A DNA stretch of 5,865 nt. Origin: Candidatus Blautia equi (GTDB lineage: Bacteria > Bacillota > Clostridia > Lachnospirales > Lachnospiraceae). The stretch lies in assembly GCA_018064695.1 (NCBI GenBank), contig JAGHUU010000205.1, positions 1 to 5,865 on the forward strand, given 5' to 3'. The stretch's first letter is position 1. Each line of letters starts with the position of its first letter. This document shows positions 1 to 5,865 of the stretch, piece by piece. The translations under genes and the position numbers were made by a program. Under the pieces are notes generated by a model that was given only the letters and a program-made list of their open reading frames with translations, searched no databases and was not told the DNA's origin.

Positions 1-87
1 CAGGAAGTACATAATTCCAAATAATACTACCATCCAGATAATCGTAAACCCAAGCCCTGCTGCTGGAGCTGCTGCTGTTGCGTCCAT
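1..87 (-). CDS. yajC: YajC, preprotein translocase accessory subunit (N-terminal part, runs off window)
   Basis: Only the first 29 codons are in the window; the gene continues past base 1. The reading begins MDATAAAPAAGLG, a short alanine/proline-rich leader, followed by a hydrophobic stretch (FTIIWMVVLFGIMYFL, residues 14-29) that forms the start of a single membrane span. YajC proteins are small inner-membrane partners of SecD and SecF in the Sec translocase. They have this plan: a short outside tail, one helix ending in a YFL(L)IRPQ-type sequence, then a small cytoplasmic domain. The start is supported by a perfect AGGAGG at 95-100, 7 bases upstream of the ATG. The gene lies downstream of tgt on the same strand, an order common in bacteria, but here a 456-base gap with a repeat element separates them, and yajC has its own promoter candidate. 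The family call rests on 29 residues plus context, so another small single-span protein is possible. Confidence 0.82.
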   Translation of the reverse strand, partial: MDATAAAPAAGLGFTIIWMVVLFGIMYFL

Positions 88-143
88 GTTAATTCCTCCT
101 GTTTATCTTTTATTTCGTTCATTTTTAATAAACACTATGTTAC

Positions 144-172
144 ATCATACAAGAAAATCGAGAAATCATCAA
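144..172 (-). promoter_or_regulatory. Candidate sigma-A-type promoter for yajC
   Basis: On the minus strand, TTGATG (167-172) and TATGAT (144-149) are separated by exactly 17 bases. They match the consensus hexamers at 4/6 and 5/6. Transcription would begin near base 137, giving a leader of about 50 bases before the yajC ATG at 87. The promoter lies between the repeat-like element at 204-425 and yajC, so yajC could be expressed without readthrough from tgt. This is inferred from sequence match only. Confidence 0.5.
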
Positions 173-266
173 GTATTTTCTTTGCTTTAATGGTTAAAAG
201 GACGTAATCATCATATATATATCTTCCGTCGACCGCTCTCGCTTAGGTCTTCATTCCATTACGGTC

Positions 267-301
267 GGCGCTAAACGGAGGTCCCCCGGACCTCCAGCGC
301 C
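267..301. repeat. Strong hairpin in the core of the MITE-like element
   Basis: GGAGGTCC (277-284) pairs perfectly with GGACCTCC (288-295) across a 3-base CCC loop. An outer stem GGCGCT (267-272) pairs with AGCGCC (296-301), with AAAC (273-276) bulged on one side. That gives 14 paired positions, mostly G-C, making it the most stable fold in the spacer. There is no following T tract on either strand, so it is not a standard intrinsic terminator. It is part of the element at 204-425. Confidence 0.7.
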
Positions 302-307
302 CTCGAT

Positions 308-325
308 GTAGCGGTACCTCGCTAC
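308..325. repeat. Short hairpin in the core of the MITE-like element
   Basis: GTAGCG (308-313) pairs with CGCTAC (320-325) across a 6-base loop GTACCT. It lies immediately after the larger hairpin at 267-301 and belongs to the same series of fold-backs inside the terminal repeats. Confidence 0.5.
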
Positions 326-341
326 GCTCGCCCTCCGGGTA

Positions 342-376
342 AGAGGCTGGGCACCTCTACGAGGCACCCACCCTCT
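342..376. repeat. Imperfect long hairpin in the core of the MITE-like element
   Basis: AGAGG (342-346), TGGG (348-351) and CCTC (354-357) pair with CCTCT (372-376), CCCA (367-370) and GAGG (361-364) across a 3-base TAC loop. The 13 pairs are interrupted by one 1x1 mismatch and one 2x2 mismatch. Internal loops at regular places are more like an RNA fold than a protein-binding site. No T tract follows. Confidence 0.55.
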
Positions 377-543
377 AAGTACCGACACTGCGGATGTCTC
401 CTACAGATATATATATGATGCTTACTGAATGTTGCATAGTATAGTGTCGCTATTTTTTTTAATGTAAGTATTCGAGATAAATACTAAAACCAATCTATGT
501 TGTCATATACAGCGGGAGGGACATCATTAAGCTCTCAATCTTC

Positions 544-1695
544 TTAAATATGTCCGTTGATCAATCCCTGCTCATACCCTGCAAGTCTCATCTTTTTATA
601 TTCTGCAAATCTACCTTCATCAAGTGCCTGACGGATTTCGGTCATGAGGTTGTTGTAGTAGTAGAGGTTGTGGGGTACACAAAGTCGCATTCCCAGCATT
701 TCGTTTGCTTTTAAAAGGTGGCGGATATAGGCGCGGCTGTAGGTGCGGCAGGCCGGGCATTGGCAGTCTTCCTGGATTGGGCGTGGGTCGAGTTCGAACT
801 TGGCGTTCAGGAGGTTCTTTTTGCCCTCGTTTGTGTAAACGTGGCCGTGTCGTCCGTTACGGGATGGGTATACGCAGTCGAAGAAATCAACACCGCGTTC
901 TACGCCCTCCAGAATATTAGCCGGAGTGCCAACTCCCATAAGATAAGTAGGCTTATTCTGCGGCAGATGCGGTACGACTTCATCCAGAATGCGGTACATC
1001 TCCTCATGCGTCTCACCAACCGCGAGACCGCCAACCGCATATCCATCCAGATCCATCTCGGAGATCACATCCGCATGATATTTACGAATATCCTCATAAA
1101 CAGCACCCTGATTGATTCCAAAGAGCAGCTGCTCTTTATTAATCGTATCCGGCAGACTGTTAAGGCGAGCCATCTCATCCTTACATCTCTGAAGCCATCT
1201 GGTGGTACGATCCACAGACTTCTGCACATAATCCCTCTCAGCCACACTGCTTGGACACTCATCAAAAGCCATGGCAATGGTAGAACCAAGGTTAGACTGA
1301 ATTCTCATACTCTCCTCAGGTCCCATAAAGATCTTGCGTCCATCCACATGAGAATTAAAATAAACGCCCTCTTCCTTGATCTTACGAAGCTTTGCAAGAG
1401 AGAACGCCTGGAATCCGCCGGAATCCGTAAGGATCGGCTTATCCCAGACCATAAACTTATGAAGTCCGCCCATAGCCTTCACCTTCTCATCGCCCGGGCG
1501 AACATGCAGATGATAAGTATTGGAGAGCTCCACCTGGGTTCCGATCTGCTGCAGATCCGTGGTGGAAACCGCTCCCTTAATAGCACCGATGGTACCGACG
1601 TTCATAAACACCGGTGTCTGTATGGTACCGTGGACCGTCTCAAACTGCGCACGCTTTGCACGGCCCTCTGTTTTCATCAATGTATATTTTGCCAT
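544..1695 (-). CDS. tgt: tRNA-guanine(34) transglycosylase (queuosine biosynthesis)
   Basis: A complete 383-residue protein, the normal length for bacterial Tgt. The enzyme exchanges guanine at the wobble position (G34) of GUN-anticodon tRNAs (Asp, Asn, His, Tyr) for the queuosine precursor preQ1, in the cytoplasm. The family's catalytic elements are all visible. DSGGFQ (91-96) carries the general-base Asp91. MAFDEC (142-147) carries the base-binding Asp145. Gln196 lies in GINQGAVYED, and GYAVGGLAVGE (218-228) forms the substrate pocket. FDCVYPSR (272-279) carries the nucleophile Asp273. The zinc site is Cys311, Cys313, Cys316 and His342. Retention of Cys147 and Val226 resembles preQ1-using bacterial enzymes rather than the queuine-using eukaryotic form; this specificity is inference. 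The ATG at 1695 has GAGGT (1703-1707) 7 bases upstream. No queA or other que gene is in the window. I see no convincing terminator downstream and only weak promoter matches upstream. Confidence 0.97.
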   Translation of the reverse strand: MAKYTLMKTEGRAKRAQFETVHGTIQTPVFMNVGTIGAIKGAVSTTDLQQIGTQVELSNTYHLHVRPGDEKVKAMGGLHKFMVWDKPILTDSGGFQAFSLAKLRKIKEEGVYFNSHVDGRKIFMGPEESMRIQSNLGSTIAMAFDECPSSVAERDYVQKSVDRTTRWLQRCKDEMARLNSLPDTINKEQLLFGINQGAVYEDIRKYHADVISEMDLDGYAVGGLAVGETHEEMYRILDEVVPHLPQNKPTYLMGVGTPANILEGVERGVDFFDCVYPSRNGRHGHVYTNEGKKNLLNAKFELDPRPIQEDCQCPACRTYSRAYIRHLLKANEMLGMRLCVPHNLYYYNNLMTEIRQALDEGRFAEYKKMRLAGYEQGLINGHI

Positions 1696-1838
1696 AAAAA
1701 TAACCTCACATGATCATATTAACAAGCCCTACAATCCTAACATGAATCCCATAAAATAGCAACTCCACAAAACAAGATTCCCTGCCCTGCCCATGTTGAT
1801 ATTCCCATGAAAGTACGCATTTCCATTGTTTTTGTCTA

Positions 1839-1851
1839 TTGTAATTTACAA
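1839..1851. promoter_or_regulatory. 13-bp perfect palindrome over the -35 box (possible operator)
   Basis: TTGTAA-T-TTACAA is a perfect dyad with a single central base. It coincides with the proposed -35 hexamer, where a bound repressor would block RNA polymerase. The TGTA-N3-TACA core is of a size bound by several dimeric regulator families, and I cannot assign it to one. AT-rich spacers produce such palindromes by chance fairly often. Confidence 0.3.
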
Positions 1852-1866
1852 ATAAATCGCTATAAT
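1839..1866 (+). promoter_or_regulatory. Candidate promoter for the large activase/reductase gene
   Basis: TTGTAA (1839-1844, 4/6 match to the -35 consensus) and a perfect TATAAT (1861-1866) are separated by 16 bases. Transcription would begin near 1873, leaving a leader of about 90 bases. A second perfect TATAAT occurs at 1888-1893, but I find no matching -35 at the right distance, so the first is preferred. The leader ends in AGGAGG (1945-1950), which sits 13 bases before the ATG, a longer spacing than usual. Confidence 0.45.
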
Positions 1867-1905
1867 ATGGTTTTGTATGCTGTCCCATATAATAGGATAG
1901 AACTC

Positions 1906-1921
1906 ACCCGACCCACGGGTC
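1906..1921. promoter_or_regulatory. Small GC-rich dyad in the leader of the large gene
   Basis: Two overlapping pairings are possible: ACCCG (1906-1910) with CGGGT (1916-1920) across a 5-base loop, or GACCC (1910-1914) with GGGTC (1917-1921) across 2 bases. It is a GC-rich patch in AT-rich DNA between the promoter and the ribosome binding site. It could be an operator or a small leader hairpin. It is not a terminator, because no T tract follows. Confidence 0.25.
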
Positions 1922-1963
1922 AGATATGATTTATATGTTTCTGCAGGAGGCAATATAAAGAAC

Positions 1964-4900
1964 ATGAGTACATATACATTAGGAATCGACATAGGTTCAA
2001 CAACAGTAAAAACAGCCATTCTGGACGAACAGCAGAACCTTCTCTTTGCCGATTACAAAAGACACTTTGCCAACATTCAGGAGACCCTGGCCGACCTTCT
2101 CTCCGAGGCTTACGAAAAGCTCGGCGAATGCACCCTCTCTCCTGTCATCACCGGCTCCGGCGGCCTCACCCTGGCCAATCATCTGGAGATCCCTTTCGTA
2201 CAGGAGGTCATTGCAGTATCCACATCCCTGGAAAAGCTGGCTCCTAAAACCGATGTAGCAATTGAGCTTGGCGGAGAAGACGCCAAAATCATCTATTTTG
2301 AAGGCGGAAACGTAGAACAGCGCATGAACGGAATCTGTGCCGGCGGCACCGGTTCCTTTATTGACCAGATGGCAGCCCTGCTCCAGAGCGATGCCTCCGG
2401 CCTCAATGAGTATGCCAAAAACTATAAAGCCCTTTATCCGATCGCAGCCCGCTGCGGCGTTTTTGCCAAAACCGATATTCAGCCCCTCATCAACGAGGGT
2501 GCAACAAAAGAAGACCTCTCCGCTTCAATTTTTCAGGCGGTAGTAAACCAGACCATCTCCGGCCTGGCCTGCGGTAAACCGATCCGCGGTCACGTGGCAT
2601 TCCTTGGCGGTCCACTGCATTTCTTATCCGAGCTGAAAGCAGCCTTCATCCGCACCCTGAAGCTGGATGACGAGCACACCATAGTTCCGGAGAACTCACA
2701 TCTCTTTGCAGCCATCGGCTCCGCGCTGAATTCTAAAAAAGATACCTTTGTGGAACTCACAACCCTGCGCGACCGACTCCGCAATCAGATCAAGATGGAC
2801 TTTGAGGTAGCCCGCATGGAGCCTCTATTTGCCACAGAGGAAGCTTACGATTCCTTCCTGAACCGTCAGTCTTCCTATAAAGTAGCAAAGGGGGACCTCA
2901 AAACCTATTCCGGCAACTGTTATCTTGGTATCGACGCCGGATCCACCACCACCAAAACCGCACTTGTAGGAGAAGACGGCACACTCCTCTACTCTTTTTA
3001 CAGCAACAATAACGGCAGCCCGTTAAAAACTGCCATCCGCTCTATTCAGGAGATCTACGATCTGCTCCCTTCCACCGCCCGCATCGCTTACGCATGCTCC
3101 ACAGGTTACGGCGAGGCACTTATGAAAGCCGCCCTTCTTCTGGACGAAGGTGAAGTGGAGACCGTATCCCATTATTATGCCGCCGCATTCTTTGATCCGC
3201 AGGTAGACTGTATCATCGATATAGGCGGACAGGATATGAAATGCATTAAGATCCGCAACAAGACCGTAGACAGCGTGCAGTTAAATGAGGCCTGCTCCTC
3301 CGGCTGCGGTTCCTTTATTGAGACCTTCGCCAACTCCCTTGGCTATCGTGTGCAGGACTTTGCAAAAGAGGCGCTCTTTGCCAAGAATCCAATTGACCTT
3401 GGTACCAGATGTACCGTATTTATGAACTCCAAGGTAAAACAGGCACAGAAAGAAGGTGCCGGGGTATCTGATATCTCCGCCGGTCTGGCTTACTCTGTCA
3501 TCAAAAATGCGCTGTACAAGGTCATCAAAGTCTCCGATGCCACCGAGCTTGGCCGCCACATTGTAGTGCAGGGCGGAACCTTCTACAACGACGCCGTGCT
3601 TCGAAGCTTTGAGAAGATCGCCGACTGCGAAGCCATTCGTCCGGATATTGCCGGTATCATGGGTGCCTTCGGCGCAGCTCTCATCGCCAGAGAACGCCAC
3701 GAAGAGGGCAAGGAAACCACCATGCTCTCTATCGATGAGATCAACAGTCTTGAGTACACCACCACCATGGCGCACTGCCATGGCTGTACCAACAACTGCC
3801 GTCTTACCGTAAACAACTTCTCCGGCGGCCGCCGTTTCATCAGCGGAAACCGCTGCGAGCGCGGTCTTGGCAAGCAGAAAAACAAAGACAATATTCCAAA
3901 CCTTTACGAATATAAGTATGAGCGCGTGTTCGGCTACATCCCGCTTCCGCCTGAGAAGGCGCCAAGGGGAAAAGTTGGTCTTCCCCGTGTTCTCAACATG
4001 TATGAAAACTATCCGTTCTGGTTCACCTTCTTCACAGAGCTCGGCTATGAGGTAGTCCTCTCCCCAACCTCCACCAGAAAGATCTACGAGATGGGTATCG
4101 AGTCCATCCCAAGTGAATCCGAATGCTATCCGGCTAAGCTGGCCCACGGTCACGTAAGCTGGCTGCTGAAAAAGGGCATCAAGTTCATCTTCTACCCATG
4201 TATCCCATACGAGCGTGAGGAGTACAAGGACACCCAGAACCATTACAACTGTCCGATCGTCACCTCCTATCCGGAGAATATCAAAAACAACGTGGATGAG
4301 CTGAAGGATCCGGAGATCGATTTCCGCAATCCGTTTATGGCCTTCACAAGCGAGGCCATTCTGACCTCCCGCCTGGTGACCGTATTTAAGGATATCCCTG
4401 AAAACGAGATCATCAACGCTGCCCACAAGGCATGGGTGGAGCTCTCCAATGTCCGCGAGGATGTGCGCCGCAAGGGCGAGGAAACACTGAAATATCTGGA
4501 AAAGACCGGAAGACGAGGCATTGTGCTGGCCGGTCGTCCATACCATATTGACCCGGAGATCCACCACGGTATCCCGGATCTTATCAACAGCTATGGTCTG
4601 GCAGTTCTCACCGAGGACTCCATCTCCCATCTGGAGACTGTGGACCGTCCGATCCGTGTCAATGACCAGTGGATGTATCACTCCCGCCTCTATGCAGCGG
4701 CATGTTTTGTGCGCACCAGAGACGACCTGGATCTGATCCAGCTGAACTCCTTCGGCTGTGGTCTGGATGCGGTAACTACCGATCAGGTATATGAGATTCT
4801 GGACGGCAGCGGTAAGATCTACACCTGCCTGAAGATCGATGAGGTAAACAACCTGGGCGCTGCAAGGATCCGAATCCGCTCCCTGCTGGCGGCTATCCGT

Positions 4901-5758
4901 GTAAAGGAAAAAGAGAATCAGAAACGTGTCATTGTCCCTGCCTCCTTCCCTCGTGTTTCCTTCACAAAGGAGATGCGAAAGGAATATACCATTCTCTGCC
5001 CTGAGCTCTCTCCTTTCCACTTTGATCTGCTGGAACCGATGATGGAGATGAACGGCTATCATATGGTAGTCATCCGTGAGGGCGAGGGAGCTAAAAGCGC
5101 TATCGATACCGGACTGAAATATGTAAATAATGATGCATGCTATCCTTCCCTGCTGGTTATTGGACAGATCATGGAGGAGCTGCTCTCCGGCAAGTATGAT
5201 CTCAACAAGACAGCTGTTCTTATGACACAGACCGGAGGCGGCTGCCGTGCATCAAACTATATTGCGTTTATCCGCCGTGCGCTTAAGAAAGCAGGTATGG
5301 AACAGATTCCCGTTATTTCCCTGAACCTGAACGGTATGGAGAAGAATCCGGGCTTCAAGCTTACCATTCCGCTGATGAAGAAGATTCTTTACATTGCTGT
5401 GTTTGGTGACCTGCTGATGAAGATGATCTACCGTATGCGGCCATATGAGAAAGAAAAAGGCATGGTAAACCGCATGCATGAGGAATGGAAGAAAAAGCTC
5501 CTTGATTTCCTGACCCAGTCAAGTCCTAAGCACTCCCAGTTCAGAAAGCTCTGGCATGAGATGGTGGAGGCTTTCGATAATATTCCTATCACGAATGAGA
5601 GAAAGCCACGCGTTGGTATTGTAGGCGAGATTCTTGTGAAGTTTGCGCCTGCTGCCAATAATCATCTGGCTGAGCTTCTGGAGGCAGAAGGTGCCGAGGC
5701 TGTATGTCCGGATCTGGTGTATTTCCTGCAGTACAGTTTTTATAATCAGAATTTCTAG
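1964..5758 (+). CDS. Fused 2-hydroxyacyl-CoA dehydratase-type activase/reductase (two ASKHA modules + DUF2229 + HgdB-like region), ended by an in-frame TAG
   Basis: The 1264-residue product belongs to the acyl-CoA dehydratase activase-related family. Module 1 (about 5-258) has the ATP phosphate loop GIDIGSTTVKTAIL (7-20), ELGGEDAKI (101-109), and Cys125 (NGICAGGTGSF) and Cys164 (ARCGVFAKTD). Module 2 (about 320-576) has GIDAGSTTTKTALV (322-335), DIGGQDMK (419-426), and Cys444 and Cys483 (GTRCTVFMNSK). In HgdC-type activators the two equivalent cysteines of each subunit of a homodimer hold one bridging [4Fe-4S] cluster; here one chain supplies all four. A linker has Cys605, Cys608, Cys612 and Cys631. 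A DUF2229-type region follows (about 670-890; SESECYPAKLAHGH 717-730). Next comes a dehydratase/reductase-like region with Cys932, Cys1059 and Cys1094. The expected role is ATP-driven, low-potential electron transfer in the cytoplasm; the substrate is unknown. The ATG at 1964 is the only sensible start. Related proteins, as I recall them, run to about 1400 residues or more, so the C-terminus appears cut (see 5759-5865). Confidence 0.9.
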   Translation: MSTYTLGIDIGSTTVKTAILDEQQNLLFADYKRHFANIQETLADLLSEAYEKLGECTLSPVITGSGGLTLANHLEIPFVQEVIAVSTSLEKLAPKTDVAIELGGEDAKIIYFEGGNVEQRMNGICAGGTGSFIDQMAALLQSDASGLNEYAKNYKALYPIAARCGVFAKTDIQPLINEGATKEDLSASIFQAVVNQTISGLACGKPIRGHVAFLGGPLHFLSELKAAFIRTLKLDDEHTIVPENSHLFAAIGSALNSKKDTFVELTTLRDRLRNQIKMDFEVARMEPLFATEEAYDSFLNRQSSYKVAKGDLKTYSGNCYLGIDAGSTTTKTALVGEDGTLLYSFYSNNNGSPLKTAIRSIQEIYDLLPSTARIAYACSTGYGEALMKAALLLDEGEVETVSHYYAAAFFDPQVDCIIDIGGQDMKCIKIRNKTVDSVQLNEACSSGCGSFIETFANSLGYRVQDFAKEALFAKNPIDLGTRCTVFMNSKVKQAQKEGAGVSDISAGLAYSVIKNALYKVIKVSDATELGRHIVVQGGTFYNDAVLRSFEKIADCEAIRPDIAGIMGAFGAALIARERHEEGKETTMLSIDEINSLEYTTTMAHCHGCTNNCRLTVNNFSGGRRFISGNRCERGLGKQKNKDNIPNLYEYKYERVFGYIPLPPEKAPRGKVGLPRVLNMYENYPFWFTFFTELGYEVVLSPTSTRKIYEMGIESIPSESECYPAKLAHGHVSWLLKKGIKFIFYPCIPYEREEYKDTQNHYNCPIVTSYPENIKNNVDELKDPEIDFRNPFMAFTSEAILTSRLVTVFKDIPENEIINAAHKAWVELSNVREDVRRKGEETLKYLEKTGRRGIVLAGRPYHIDPEIHHGIPDLINSYGLAVLTEDSISHLETVDRPIRVNDQWMYHSRLYAAACFVRTRDDLDLIQLNSFGCGLDAVTTDQVYEILDGSGKIYTCLKIDEVNNLGAARIRIRSLLAAIRVKEKENQKRVIVPASFPRVSFTKEMRKEYTILCPELSPFHFDLLEPMMEMNGYHMVVIREGEGAKSAIDTGLKYVNNDACYPSLLVIGQIMEELLSGKYDLNKTAVLMTQTGGGCRASNYIAFIRRALKKAGMEQIPVISLNLNGMEKNPGFKLTIPLMKKILYIAVFGDLLMKMIYRMRPYEKEKGMVNRMHEEWKKKLLDFLTQSSPKHSQFRKLWHEMVEAFDNIPITNERKPRVGIVGEILVKFAPAANNHLAELLEAEGAEAVCPDLVYFLQYSFYNQNF

Positions 5759-5865
5759 GTGGATAATCTTGGATTTAAGAGAAAGACTTCTGCTATTGGA
5801 AATATTGGTATTAAGTTTATTGACTGGATCAGAAAAGAGGCCAATGATGCCCTCAGCGCCAGCCG
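5759..5865 (+). pseudogene. In-frame continuation of the activase/reductase gene after the TAG (3' part, runs off window)
   Basis: Directly after the TAG at 5756-5758, the same frame stays open for 35 codons to the window edge. It reads VDNLGFKRKTSAIGN, then IGIKFIDWIRKEANDAL. From memory of clostridial relatives, the segment after the conserved YNxxF is usually KxxxLGxKK..., then an IKxIExxRxxxxxAL helix. This tail fits that pattern, with the stop falling where a lysine is expected. It has no ribosome binding site or credible start of its own: the first codon is GTG but no Shine-Dalgarno precedes it. It is therefore most simply the displaced 3' part of the same gene. An AAG-to-TAG change would be a one-base substitution. 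Whether the product is lost, truncated or made by readthrough cannot be told from sequence. Confidence 0.75.

Larger units (their letters stand above)
204..425. mobile_element. MITE-like non-coding element with terminal inverted repeats, between tgt and yajC
   Basis: The 16 bases at 209-224 (CATCATATATATATCT) are the exact reverse complement of 405-420. Allowing one mismatch (208 against 421), the pairing extends through GTAA (204-207) and TTAC (422-425), giving terminal repeats of about 21 bp around a core of about 180 bases. The core is clearly GC-richer than the AT-rich flanks and contains at least three hairpins (267-301, 308-325, 342-376). It has no credible reading frame and no transposase. 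No clear target-site duplication is visible at either edge. The combination of terminal inverted repeats, compact structured core, intergenic position and contrasting composition fits a miniature inverted-repeat element or a REP-like interspersed repeat mobilised in trans. The alternative is a structured RNA or a long fold-back in the tgt 3' region. Copy number in the genome would decide and cannot be seen here. Confidence 0.6.

Noticed and set aside
204..425. CRISPR array or tRNA/rRNA gene in the structured spacer
   Set aside because: There are no regularly spaced direct repeats, and the hairpins do not form a cloverleaf or match conserved rRNA segments. The inverted ends fit a fold-back element instead.
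451..460. T-rich run (TATTTTTTTT) as an intrinsic terminator on the plus strand
   Set aside because: No stable hairpin directly precedes it, and no plus-strand gene lies upstream to terminate.
718..1713. Plus-strand ORF of 331 codons opposite tgt
   Set aside because: Antisense shadow of an unmistakable tgt; its product resembles no family I know.
1706..1888. Minus-strand ORF of 60 codons in the divergent spacer, ending 10 bases before the tgt start codon
   Set aside because: No ribosome binding site precedes its ATG, its composition is that of the spacer, it covers the proposed promoter of the opposite gene, and the product is unrecognised.
1888..1893. Second perfect TATAAT as an alternative -10 box
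   Set aside because: No reasonable -35 lies 15-19 bases upstream and there is no extended -10 TGN, so it is weaker than the 1839-1866 promoter.
3281..5062. Long minus-strand ORF of 593 codons opposite the activase/reductase gene
   Set aside because: It lies wholly antisense to well-recognised, motif-bearing coding sequence. Its translation has no recognisable domains, and such long antisense frames arise from the codon bias of the sense gene.
5759..5865. Separate downstream gene starting at GTG 5759
   Set aside because: No Shine-Dalgarno is present, the codon directly abuts the TAG, and the translation reads as the next part of the upstream protein.

Overview
The window looks like chromosomal DNA of an anaerobic Firmicute of class Clostridia, most probably a Lachnospiraceae-type gut bacterium. 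This is inferred from the strong AGGAGG ribosome binding sites, the AT-rich spacers with TATAAT-type promoters, the tgt/yajC order, and a giant fused 2-hydroxyacyl-CoA dehydratase activase/reductase of a kind typical of Clostridia. Nothing in the sequence fixes the species.

Layout. Bases 1-87 (minus) are the first 29 codons of yajC, a SecDF-associated membrane protein, with a good ribosome binding site and its own plausible promoter. Bases 88-543 carry no gene. Most of this gap (about 204-425) is a compact, GC-richer element bounded by a 16-bp perfect inverted repeat (CATCATATATATATCT), extendable to about 21 bp, and packed with internal hairpins. It resembles a MITE-like interspersed repeat sitting between tgt and yajC. 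Bases 544-1695 (minus) are a complete tgt, encoding tRNA-guanine transglycosylase of queuosine biosynthesis, with all catalytic and zinc ligands present. Bases 1696-1963 are a divergent regulatory region with a promoter, a 13-bp palindrome over its -35 box, and a small dyad in the leader. Bases 1964-5758 (plus) encode a 1264-residue protein: two ASKHA ATPase/activase modules in tandem, a cysteine-rich linker, a DUF2229-type region, and a 2-hydroxyacyl-CoA dehydratase-like iron-sulfur reductase region.

The most notable point is at 5756-5758. The large ORF ends at a TAG, but the same frame stays open from 5759 to the end of the window and encodes what looks like the next stretch of the same protein. 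The gene therefore appears to be interrupted by a single in-frame amber codon, where I would expect a lysine. The options are a nonsense mutation in a decaying or phase-varying gene, a readthrough codon, or a sequence error.

The tRNA modification, secretion and iron-sulfur reductase genes have no evident shared pathway. The left pair (tgt, yajC) is a common bacterial neighbourhood, and the large gene is divergently transcribed from it.
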